From the NCBI GenBank assembly GCA_964390795.1, contig CAYMLQ010000020.1:1-34103 (forward strand): DNA of 34,103 bases, given 5' to 3'. A program made the position numbers and the translations under genes. Shown here piece by piece: positions 15,670 through 23,261 of this stretch (position 1 is the stretch's first letter; each line of letters opens with the position of its first letter). Source of the DNA: CAYMLQ01 sp964390795 (GTDB taxonomy: Bacteria > Verrucomicrobiota > Kiritimatiellia > RFP12 > UBA1067). The notes under the pieces are model-generated. The model was given only the letters and a program-made list of their open reading frames with translations. It did not search any database and was not told the DNA's origin.

Positions 15670-18357
15670 TTACCTCTGGACATCGACCCGTCTTGCCGTC
15701 AACGTGCCGTAGTGTACCCATTCGCCGTCCGGCGTCGAACTGCAGCCCAACAGCACCGTCTCGCCGTCCGCCACTGTGACTTGCGTCTGGAAACTCGTCA
15801 CCCCGAACACGGGCTGCCGCAACGGAAGCGTCTTGTGCGTCCAGCCAGCCGCCAAATCCGCCTGATACGACTCCCATCCGTTAAGCGTGACCCAGCGCGG
15901 ATTCACTATCAGGTTTATCAGCGAACCGTTGTCTGGTGCAATCTCGGGGACAACCTGCAGGCACATGCCGACCTCCCGCATCTCAAAAAGGCACGGCATG
16001 AGCGCCCCGACTCCGCCTCCAGACGTGATACCGGAGCCCCTTTGGCTGCCGTCCATGTCCAGCTCCGATGGGTAGAGCACCTCACGCACGGATTTCACAA
16101 CCGCCTCGTTCCCCGCTTTCGTCAGCACCGTTGCCGACGACACCGTCTTGGAGTTCCCCTTCTGACGCAACTCTGTCAGCGACGCCACCGACACCCCGCC
16201 TGACAGGCGCAGCTTCTCGATGTCTTCGGGCCGGAAGGCGTTTATCTGCACCTCCACCTCGACCAAGCGGGGGCGAACCCCCAAATCATCGAGCACCTGT
16301 TCAAACACGTCAAGATTCTCTGGCGTGTTTGTGACGCGCAACAATCCGATCGAAGCCAGATAGCTGACCGAAAAACCCTCGGGCCAGTTCACGCCCATCT
16401 GCGCAAAGAAGGCTTTCAAGTCCTGCCTGTTGTTGTCGCCCACGCGACCGCAGTCCGCATTGCTCATCCTCTCGCACATGGACGTCAACACCGGATAGAC
16501 ACGAGTGGTCAATTCTTCGCACGGCTGAATCGGCGGCATGATCCAGACGACGCCGTCCCTGATGCTGAACGTCATGCCGGACACGTCACACACGAGTTTC
16601 AGCGCGTCGTACAGGTTGATGAACCGGGCGCTCAGGGCAGAGATGACGGGAGCACCCTCGTTTGTGGCAGGGACAGGAGCGGCGAAGGGATCAACATTTG
16701 CGCCGCTCGTCGTCGGCGCCCCACCGTTCGTCGGTAGCTTGAGGACAAAGTTGAATCCGTGTTGCGCATCGGGAACCCCCGTATTGTCATATTTGATGCT
16801 TGCTTCCTTGAAAAACAACAAGGCGTCGATGATTGTGGAGGGAGGGCGGAAGGTCATCTCCTGGATGACGATATCGCGCATCTTCTTTGCAACCGCAGAA
16901 CACGACTCCCCGTTCTGCGGCCTGGCCTTGTCCGTGCGACCGCGAGACCGCGCGCGGGCGGCCTTTTCAAGCGTCCCGCCCGACGATTCCGAACGGACTT
17001 CCTGCAACCGGGCGGTCAAGAATCCGACCTGCACCCACTCGCCGTCCGGCGTCGAACAACTGCCGAGCAAGATTGTTTCGCCGTCCGCCACCTTGAACTG
17101 CGTCTGGAAACTCGTGACCCCGAACACGGGTTGCCGGAGAGCGAGCGTCTTATGCGCCCATCCCGCCGTAATGTCAGCCGGATAGGATTCCCAACCCTCC
17201 AGCGTGACCCACTGCGGATTCACTATCAGGTTTATCAGCGTGCCGCCTTGCGTGACTTCCGGAAGGACATGCAGGGTCATGCCCGTTTCCCGCGTTTCAT
17301 AGTTGCCCGGCATCAGGGCGCCGAACGCGCTCCGCGCCGTGACATTGGACCCCGTCAGGCTGCAGTCCATCTCCAGCTCTGTCGGGTAAATCACCTCCCG
17401 CACGGCTTTCACGACCGCCTCCTGCCCCGACTTCGTCAGCGCCGTGGCCGCCGCAACCGGCTTGGATTTCCCCTTGTGCCGTAAGTCCATCAGCGTGTCC
17501 ACCGACACGCCGCCCGCGAGTCGCAGACGCGCGATGTCTTTGGCGCGGAAGGCGTGTATCTGCATCACCACCTCGATCATACGCGAGGCGAACTCGTCGA
17601 AGACCGTTTCGATCACCGCCAGATTCGACGGCGTGTTCGTCACGCGCAATTTGCCGATGGACGGCAGATACTCGAATGTGGCGCATTCCGGCCCCGTCAC
17701 GCCCAGATGATCGAAGAAAGCTTGCCAGACCTTGTTCGCATCGGCGTCGGGCACCAGGCCAGCGGAACGGTTAAAGAGGCGCGCGGACAGCAGATACGGA
17801 ATGTTGTACGAGCGGGTGACAAAATCTTCGTCACCCCACATCACCTTCGGCATGAGCATAACAGTGCCTTTTTCCGAAATGCGCCACTTCATATCGGTCA
17901 CATCGCACACGAGTTGAATCGCATCGTACAGGCTGATGAAGCGCACCGACATCGCAGCGATCCTCGAAGCGATATGGTTGGTAGACACTCCCGAGGCAAA
18001 GGGGTCGGTGGCGTCGCGTTCACCTTGTCTAGGCGCAGGGGGCAGGTGCAGCACGAGACCCACGCCGCTCTGTTCCGGAGGAGTTCCAGGTTTATCGTAA
18101 TCGTAATCGCGGCTGGCCTGTTGAAGGAAGTCGACCACATCGGTGATCGTGGCGGGGGGAAAGAACGTCATCTCCGGAATGACGATCTCCTTCAGCTTGC
18201 GGATGGTATGGCTGGCCACATCGGAAGGCTCTGGCTCCAACGCCTCTCCGGGCTCGCTTCCCGCCTCCCGGCACGTCCGGCACGCGGGTGCAATCAGACA
18301 GACCGCCATCGCGAAAACCATCCGACACAACTGACGCGCGCGCGTTCTGCTCATCAT
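15670..18357 (-). CDS. Lipoprotein-like protein with two tandem secretin-like halves
   Basis: An 895-residue protein built from two similar halves of about 430 residues (roughly 45-460 and 485-895). Each half has, in order: an N-domain-like segment (KEIVIPEMTFFPPATI / RDIVIQEMTFRPPSTI), a second (RFISLYDAIQLVCDV / RFINLYDALKLVCDV), a region with NTPSNLAVIE / NTPENLDVFE, and a secretin-core-like end (INLIVNPQWVTL, QPVFGVTSFQT, VADGETILLGS). The classic secretin signature after DGETVLLGG, with VPxLGxIPxLGxLF, is absent from both halves, so an outer-membrane channel is doubtful. The N-terminus has a signal peptide with a possible lipobox ending at Cys (CLIAPAC). ATG 18357 is followed by a second in-frame ATG at 18354; GGAAAGGCGG precedes them. 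No other secretion or pilus genes are nearby. Exact role unknown. Confidence 0.78.
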   Translation of the reverse strand: MMSRTRARQLCRMVFAMAVCLIAPACRTCREAGSEPGEALEPEPSDVASHTIRKLKEIVIPEMTFFPPATITDVVDFLQQASRDYDYDKPGTPPEQSGVGLVLHLPPAPRQGERDATDPFASGVSTNHIASRIAAMSVRFISLYDAIQLVCDVTDMKWRISEKGTVMLMPKVMWGDEDFVTRSYNIPYLLSARLFNRSAGLVPDADANKVWQAFFDHLGVTGPECATFEYLPSIGKLRVTNTPSNLAVIETVFDEFASRMIEVVMQIHAFRAKDIARLRLAGGVSVDTLMDLRHKGKSKPVAAATALTKSGQEAVVKAVREVIYPTELEMDCSLTGSNVTARSAFGALMPGNYETRETGMTLHVLPEVTQGGTLINLIVNPQWVTLEGWESYPADITAGWAHKTLALRQPVFGVTSFQTQFKVADGETILLGSCSTPDGEWVQVGFLTARLQEVRSESSGGTLEKAARARSRGRTDKARPQNGESCSAVAKKMRDIVIQEMTFRPPSTIIDALLFFKEASIKYDNTGVPDAQHGFNFVLKLPTNGGAPTTSGANVDPFAAPVPATNEGAPVISALSARFINLYDALKLVCDVSGMTFSIRDGVVWIMPPIQPCEELTTRVYPVLTSMCERMSNADCGRVGDNNRQDLKAFFAQMGVNWPEGFSVSYLASIGLLRVTNTPENLDVFEQVLDDLGVRPRLVEVEVQINAFRPEDIEKLRLSGGVSVASLTELRQKGNSKTVSSATVLTKAGNEAVVKSVREVLYPSELDMDGSQRGSGITSGGGVGALMPCLFEMREVGMCLQVVPEIAPDNGSLINLIVNPRWVTLNGWESYQADLAAGWTHKTLPLRQPVFGVTSFQTQVTVADGETVLLGCSSTPDGEWVHYGTLTARRVDVQR

Positions 18358-18383
18358 GTCACAGCCGCCTTTCCATGCAGTTC

Positions 18384-18412
18384 ACTATACCACAGGGTAT
18401 ACGATCCGTTAA
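18384..18412 (-). promoter_or_regulatory. Candidate sigma-70 promoter of the duplicated secretin-like gene
   Basis: Read on the minus strand, TTAACG (18412-18407) and TATAGT (18389-18384) are 17 bases apart; the -10 matches five of six consensus bases. Transcription would start near 18377, giving a 20-base leader that contains GGAAAGGCGG before the ATG at 18357. Confidence 0.5.
18386..18401. promoter_or_regulatory. Possible operator palindrome TATACC-ACAG-GGTATA
   Basis: A perfect 6-bp inverted repeat with 4-base centre overlaps the -10 and spacer of the predicted minus-strand promoter. Position and size suit a dimeric repressor site. No regulator gene is adjacent, so the binding protein is unknown. 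Confidence 0.35.
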
Positions 18413-18439
18413 ACTGTTTTCGCAGGTTCTTGCGCATTC

Positions 18440-18467
18440 AACTCCTAACTTCTAACTCCTAAATCCT
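18440..18467. repeat. Short simple-word repeat (AACTCCTAACTTCTAACTCC type)
   Basis: Three to four tandem variants of AACTCCT/AACTTCT lie between the divergent secretin-like and solute-binding genes. The style, short near-identical words in tandem, matches the repeats at 12935, 25063 and 31336, but the word itself differs. Confidence 0.6.
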
Positions 18468-18488
18468 CCTTTGTTTTGAGACTTTCCC

Positions 18489-18519
18489 TTGGCAGGCGCA
18501 GGGGCTCTTCTGCTACACT
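18489..18519 (+). promoter_or_regulatory. Weak promoter candidate for the solute-binding protein gene
   Basis: TTGGCA (18489-18494) and TACACT (18514-18519) are 19 bases apart, at the edge of acceptable spacing. The predicted start is within a few bases of the ATG at 18530, which lacks a good Shine-Dalgarno, so a leaderless message is possible. Confidence 0.25.
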
Positions 18520-18529
18520 GGCGGGCAGC

Positions 18530-20257
18530 ATGAAACTGTTGCTGGTTGTTCTGATCGCTGTGCTCGTCATTGCGCTGCCGTTTGTTTTCAAGCGGGAGGC
18601 GGCGGTGGGGGACTGGCATGCGGGCGATCCCGAACTGGTGGTGGTCACGCCGCACAACGAGGCGATCCGGCAGGAATTCGCAGAGGGTTTTTCCGCGTGG
18701 CACCGCGAGCGTTTCGGCCATTCCGTGCGCATCGACTGGCGCGTGATCGGCGGCACCACCGAGATCATGCGCTATCTGGCTTCCGAATATGCGGCTTCCG
18801 CCAAGAGGTTCTTCACGGCGCAGGGCATCGCTTGGCCGGGGGGCGGTGGTGATCTCATACTGGCGCGCAATCGGCCGGACACGGCGGATGCCAAGGCTCT
18901 GTGGCAGGCGTTCCGCGCGTGCGACGCTCCCGGGGAGATCACCTGCCGCATGGATGTCTTTTTCGGGGGCGGCGTGTACGATCACGAAAAAGCCGAGAAG
19001 CAGGGGCTGACCGTGCCGGCGTGGGGCGCGGCCGGTCCGCCTGCCGGGCTCTTCGAAGATGCGGCAGGGCGTGTGCTGATCCCGCGCGAGCTGAACGGAG
19101 AGGTGTGGCGCGGCGCGGCTTTTTACGGCAGCGTGTTGAGCGCCTTCGGTATCTGTTACAACGTCGACCGGCTGGCCGACCTCGGGATCGCGACTCCGCC
19201 GTGCAGGTGGGAGGATCTGACAGATCCGCGCTATTTCGGACAGCTCGGGCTCACCGATCCGACGAAGAGCGGCAGCGTGGCCAAAGCGTTCGAGATGATC
19301 GTTCACACGCAGTGCGCGAGGTTGGTCGCGGCGGCGGGTTTCACGCATGACCAGATCCTGCGTTTCGAGACCGCCATCGCCGGTGCGAAGCTGGGCATGG
19401 GAGAGCTTCCGCCCGGAGTGCCGCGCGCGTATCAGGAGGCCATTGAGAAGGGCTGGCTGGAGGGTGTGCGCCTGTTGCGCCGCATTGGCGCGAACGCGCT
19501 TTACTTCACGGACTCTTCGGGCAAGGTTCCCGTGGATGTGAGCAGCGGAGCGGTGGCTGCCGGGATCGGGATCGACTTCATGAGCCGGTTCCAGTCCGAG
19601 ATGTCGACGCCGCCAGGCGGGCGTCCGGTCATGGCGTATGTGACTCCGGTGGGCGGGTCGAGCGTCACCGCCGACCCTTTGAGCCTGTTGCGCGGCGCGC
19701 CGCACCGCGAGCTGGCGGTGCGCTTCATCGAGTATGTTCTGGGAGAGGAAGGGCAGCGGCTCTGGAACTACCGTACGGGCGCCCCGGGCGGGCCGCGGCG
19801 TTTCGCGCTGCGGCGGCTGCCGATCCGGCGCGACTTCTATCCCTCCTCCGATCCTGTGGTGCAGGCGGTGGCCGCGGCGCACCGTCCGCATCTATCAGAC
19901 CCTTTATGGCAACCCGAGACGGACGCCTATCATCTGGGCGAAGTATTTCTGTATGTGCCGCGCTGGACCTCTGTTCATTTCGGTATCCAGCGCGATCTGA
20001 TCCGGGCCATGTGCCTGGATTCTGGAGATGAGCTGAGGCGCGCCTGGCGGGAGATTCTGGCCCGCGGCGGGCCCGATCACAATCCTGAAGCCATGCGGCT
20101 GCTGGAGGCGCTGCCGGAGACGCCGGCCCCCTTGCTGTGGGCGAGTGCGGTCACGGTCTATGCCAAGGCTCCGCGCCTCGACACCCTGCGCGAGTGGACG
20201 GCGTTTTTCAGAGGACAGTACCGCCTGGCCGAAGCGGCGGCGCGAGGGGGGCAGTGA
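18530..20257 (+). CDS. Membrane-anchored extracellular solute-binding protein (AfuA/iron type)
   Basis: A 575-residue protein whose ATG at 18530 begins an N-terminal hydrophobic anchor or uncleaved signal (LLLVVLIAVLVIALPFVF). In-frame codons upstream to 18476 add only a basic non-hydrophobic stretch. Residues 30-430 fit the type 2 periplasmic binding fold of the Fe3+/AfuA group: LVVVTPHNEAIRQEFAEGF, the hinge region FYGSVLSAFGICYNVDRL, and LTDPTKSGSVAKAFEMI. Near the end of this domain come VGGSSVTADPLSLLRGAPH and AVRFIEYVLGEEGQRLW. About 120 extra residues at the C-terminus are mostly helical, beyond the usual 330-350 residues of the family. No permease or ATPase gene is adjacent, so it may use a distant transporter or act as a sensor. 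The ligand is not known; the iron assignment is by family only. Confidence 0.85.
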   Translation: MKLLLVVLIAVLVIALPFVFKREAAVGDWHAGDPELVVVTPHNEAIRQEFAEGFSAWHRERFGHSVRIDWRVIGGTTEIMRYLASEYAASAKRFFTAQGIAWPGGGGDLILARNRPDTADAKALWQAFRACDAPGEITCRMDVFFGGGVYDHEKAEKQGLTVPAWGAAGPPAGLFEDAAGRVLIPRELNGEVWRGAAFYGSVLSAFGICYNVDRLADLGIATPPCRWEDLTDPRYFGQLGLTDPTKSGSVAKAFEMIVHTQCARLVAAAGFTHDQILRFETAIAGAKLGMGELPPGVPRAYQEAIEKGWLEGVRLLRRIGANALYFTDSSGKVPVDVSSGAVAAGIGIDFMSRFQSEMSTPPGGRPVMAYVTPVGGSSVTADPLSLLRGAPHRELAVRFIEYVLGEEGQRLWNYRTGAPGGPRRFALRRLPIRRDFYPSSDPVVQAVAAAHRPHLSDPLWQPETDAYHLGEVFLYVPRWTSVHFGIQRDLIRAMCLDSGDELRRAWREILARGGPDHNPEAMRLLEALPETPAPLLWASAVTVYAKAPRLDTLREWTAFFRGQYRLAEAAARGGQ

Positions 20258-20322
20258 GTGCTCAACGCGGCCAAAGGGTGCGATCTGCAATTCCCATTTC
20301 GCAAGTTCGCGATTCGCAGGTC

Positions 20323-20352
20323 TTGACTTAAGCGGGGCTGAACGACTACAAT
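20323..20352 (+). promoter_or_regulatory. Strong sigma-70 promoter candidate for the FG-GAP/lamin-tail gene
   Basis: TTGACT (20323-20328) and TACAAT (20347-20352) are spaced by 18 bases, each matching five of six consensus bases. A leader of about 100 bases follows, containing an imperfect hairpin (ATACAAC / GTTGTGTAT near 20390-20412), before the Shine-Dalgarno AGGAGGT. Confidence 0.6.
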
Positions 20353-20457
20353 TCAAACGATTGTTATGGCGTTATGATTCGATGAAATATACAACAATGG
20401 CGGTTGTGTATTTATCGTCTTAGGTTTGTGTTTTGCCGAAGCTCGTAGGAGGTAAGG

Positions 20458-23046
20458 ATGAAAGCGTGTCTGTCAGTTTGCCTGGCCTTGGGTTGCGCGG
20501 TGTTCGCAGGCGTCGCATGGGGTCAAAATGAGCAGGTCTTGCGTCCTGCGGGCCTAGAGGCCGGGTTCGGCCAGGCGGTGGCCATCGACGGCAACTACGC
20601 GGTCGTCGGAGCCCGTAATTGGAATAGCCAGCAGGGCGCCGCTTTCGTCTACAAGTGCGGCGCCGACGGGCAATGGGTGCAGACGGCCAAGCTGACGGCT
20701 TCGGACTATAATGGGACATACGCCATCTTCGGCCACAGCGTCGGCATCTCGGGCGAGTGGATCATCGTCGGCTCGCCGTGGTATCATGTCGGCGCGGCCT
20801 ACACGGGACGCGTCTACTTCTTCAAGCGCAACGCGAATGAGACCTGGACGCAGATGCATTCGTTTGCCTCGCCTTTCACCGCCTTCACCGACCCGTACGC
20901 AGGCACCTTCAGTCCTGGGACGTTCGGCATGTCTGTGGCGATCGACCAGTATTACGCAGTTGCCGGAGACCCCGCAGGCCGCATCAACGATCGATCCAGG
21001 GGGCATGTCGCCGTCTACAAGTTGACCGCCGGAGTCTGGAGCGTCCACAACCGGCACTGGTACGACCCGGTCGACGCCGTGGACGGAACCGTCAGTGAGC
21101 TGGGCGCGTGCGTGGACATCGTGCAGGCGTTCGCCTCCCCCTGGGTCGTCGCCGGGGCGCCCGGATCCTGGTTGCTGAACGATCCCGCCAACGGCATCGG
21201 GCGAGCCTTTGTCCTGACCGACTTCTCCCGTCGCGAACTCCTGTGTGCCGATCCTGAAACACGGGGATGGTATGGCAAATCCGTAGCCATTGACGTCGAC
21301 GCCGCCATCGACGGGCAGTTTACCGCAGCCGTGGGGGATCTCGACCAGATGGGAGCGGGGGGCGTCCAGCAGGCGGGCGCTGTCTATGTCTTCGATCTCG
21401 ACAAAGACACCCACGCGTGGTCTCAGGTGAGCAAGAAGCAATTGGAGATGCCTTACACGCTGGCCCGGTTCGGAACCTCCGTCGACCTGTGGAACAACAT
21501 GCTGGCCGTTGGCTCGCTCTTTCAGATCTCAATGAGCGGGCCCCACACCTACAACGCCCCCGTCCGCCTCTATCAGCGCGACAATAACGGCCCGAACGCG
21601 TGGGGGCTGTTCCGCGAAGTGCGTCCGCGCGACCACGAAGTCGAGGAGAAGGGCTTCGGGGAGGGTGACACCTGCCCCGACGGCATCGCGCTGGGCGGCA
21701 ATCGGCTGATTGCCAGCGCCTCCTTCGGCAACGGCAACAACGGTGAGGCGTTCGTGTTCAATTCCTGGATCCGCGATGCCCTTGCGCCTGCGCAAGGCCG
21801 GCCTCTGCTATCCGAGATCTGCACCGGGGCGCGCACCGGCCAGGCGGGGGTCGATTACATCGAGCTGGTCAACCGCACGAACCGCGTGATCCACTTGGAT
21901 GGAGCCCGGCTTGTGATCAGCGGCGCCCTGGGCGGCGTTAAGGGGGGGGGACTGGTGACCCTAGCGGAAGGGGGCGGCGCTGAAGACGCGCTGACCTACA
22001 CGTTCCCGTCGTACACCACGGTCCCGACGAACGGATGTCTGGTGCTCTCCCGCGGGGCCACCTGCAACGAGTTCGAGGCGGCGTGGTCGGTGGATCTGGA
22101 CACCGCCGTCTACCAGTACCAAATCGGTCCCAGCAACCTGGCCGTCGGCGCGGACTGCACCTACCGGCTGGAATACGTCGCGGGGAGCGTCACGAACGCG
22201 CTCGACGAGTCTGTTGTGTGCCCCGACGCCTGCGCCCGCGTCCGAGTCTCCAACGAACCCGCCGATTGGTGGTTCCGCCCCCTTGGGGAGGCGACGCCGG
22301 GAACGCTGGCAGCGGGGCAGTTCGAGCACACCGTCACGGCGTTGCCCTTCTTCGAGGATTGGTCCTCCTCGAGCTTCACGAGCAACGCCTGGACCTTCGC
22401 GCCGTCACAAGGCAACTGGAGGCTGCCCTACCCGTCCCAGATCGCGGAGTTCTACTACTCACCTTCTCGCTCGTCAGCCTTCCAGTACGCCCTCCAGACC
22501 CCGGTGTTCAGCGGCAAGAACAAGGCCAACGTGCGGGTCGCCTTCGACGTCGCGCTGGACATGTTCAGTGGTCTGAACAAGGGTTATCGCCTCGACGTCG
22601 ACGTGTGCAAGGTGGGCGGGGGCTGGAGCACGGTGGCCAGTTTCACGGACGCGGCTGGCGACCGCCAGTGGAACGGGCAGTCCGTGGACGTCACGGTCGC
22701 CGCGGCGGGCGACCTCTTCCAGGTGCGCTTCAATGTGTCGGGTGCGAACACATCGTATCTGAATTACTGGCGGGTCGACAACATCGCGGTCACGGCCGAT
22801 GACGCGCCGATGGTTGCACCGGAGATCACGGCGTTCAGCGCTGGCTCGGGCCGGCTGCAGTTCCAGTGGACGGAGTCGGGCCTCGGCTGCCACCACCGCA
22901 TCCTGTATGACACCCGCCTCGACGGCACGTTCAGGAACGGGCTGACGGACTACCTGGCTGAGGGCGGGGGCGGTGAAATGTCCTGCGAATGCGACCCGCC
23001 GGAAAATGTGACGAACGCCTTCTTCCGAGTGCGGGCGTACCGCTAG
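20458..23046 (+). CDS. Secreted FG-GAP beta-propeller protein with lamin-tail domain
   Basis: An 862-residue exported protein. AGGAGGT (20447-20453) and the signal peptide MKACLSVCLALGCAVFAGVAWG fix the start. Residues 30-435 hold about seven repeats of the form FGQAVAIDGNYAVVGA ... AFVYK, for example FGHSVGISGEWIIVGS, FGMSVAIDQYYAVAGD, YGKSVAID and FGTSVDLWNNMLAVGS. These fit a seven-bladed integrin-like propeller. Residues about 450-560 look like a lamin-tail domain (LLSEICTGARTGQAGVDYIELVN in two parts: SEICTG and DYIELVNRTNRVIHLDGARL). A jelly-roll-like region (FFEDWSSSSFTSNAWTF to YWRVDNIAVTADD) and a C-terminal segment ending FFRVRAYR follow. No PEP-CTERM, LPXTG or other sorting tail is seen. 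Probably a cell-surface or released adhesin-like protein; the ligand is unknown. Its stop lies within a large inverted repeat. Confidence 0.85.
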   Translation: MKACLSVCLALGCAVFAGVAWGQNEQVLRPAGLEAGFGQAVAIDGNYAVVGARNWNSQQGAAFVYKCGADGQWVQTAKLTASDYNGTYAIFGHSVGISGEWIIVGSPWYHVGAAYTGRVYFFKRNANETWTQMHSFASPFTAFTDPYAGTFSPGTFGMSVAIDQYYAVAGDPAGRINDRSRGHVAVYKLTAGVWSVHNRHWYDPVDAVDGTVSELGACVDIVQAFASPWVVAGAPGSWLLNDPANGIGRAFVLTDFSRRELLCADPETRGWYGKSVAIDVDAAIDGQFTAAVGDLDQMGAGGVQQAGAVYVFDLDKDTHAWSQVSKKQLEMPYTLARFGTSVDLWNNMLAVGSLFQISMSGPHTYNAPVRLYQRDNNGPNAWGLFREVRPRDHEVEEKGFGEGDTCPDGIALGGNRLIASASFGNGNNGEAFVFNSWIRDALAPAQGRPLLSEICTGARTGQAGVDYIELVNRTNRVIHLDGARLVISGALGGVKGGGLVTLAEGGGAEDALTYTFPSYTTVPTNGCLVLSRGATCNEFEAAWSVDLDTAVYQYQIGPSNLAVGADCTYRLEYVAGSVTNALDESVVCPDACARVRVSNEPADWWFRPLGEATPGTLAAGQFEHTVTALPFFEDWSSSSFTSNAWTFAPSQGNWRLPYPSQIAEFYYSPSRSSAFQYALQTPVFSGKNKANVRVAFDVALDMFSGLNKGYRLDVDVCKVGGGWSTVASFTDAAGDRQWNGQSVDVTVAAAGDLFQVRFNVSGANTSYLNYWRVDNIAVTADDAPMVAPEITAFSAGSGRLQFQWTESGLGCHHRILYDTRLDGTFRNGLTDYLAEGGGGEMSCECDPPENVTNAFFRVRAYR

Positions 23047-23175
23047 TACACAGTACAACATGAAAATTCGGCCATGATTACAGGATTCACATGATTAATA
23101 GCCAATGAATTCAATCTTGTAAATCATGTAATCCTGGCCAAAAATACCGAATTTTGTGGCTGTACAGACTACTAG
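23043..23175. repeat. Large imperfect inverted repeat, MITE-like (54-base arms, 25-base spacer)
   Basis: The left arm 23043-23096 and the reverse complement of 23122-23175 both begin CTAGTA, share GTACA, AAAATTCGG and AGGATT...ACATGATT in register, and have equal length; about 70 percent of positions match by eye. The left arm includes the stop codon of the FG-GAP gene. The inner words (ATTACAGGATTCACATGATT) recall dispersed repeats I have seen in PVC and spirochaete genomes. It could be a degenerate miniature element, a terminator-like structure, or both. Confidence 0.75.
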
Positions 23176-23261
23176 GCCGCTGATCCGCCAGTCCAACGAA
23201 GGTGAGCGCTCAGCGCGCAACGTTCACGGGGGAGAAGCGCAGGCCGGAGCGGAGGTTAGAG

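Noticed and set aside
15584..15877. Minus-strand frame of 97 codons containing MQNVLKSQ near its end
   Set aside because: It is out of frame with both the sulfatase remnant and the secretin-like protein and overlaps the latter.
16759..17484. Plus-strand open frame of 241 codons
   Set aside because: Antisense to the duplicated secretin-like gene; the minus-strand frame shows clear internal protein repeats and family motifs.
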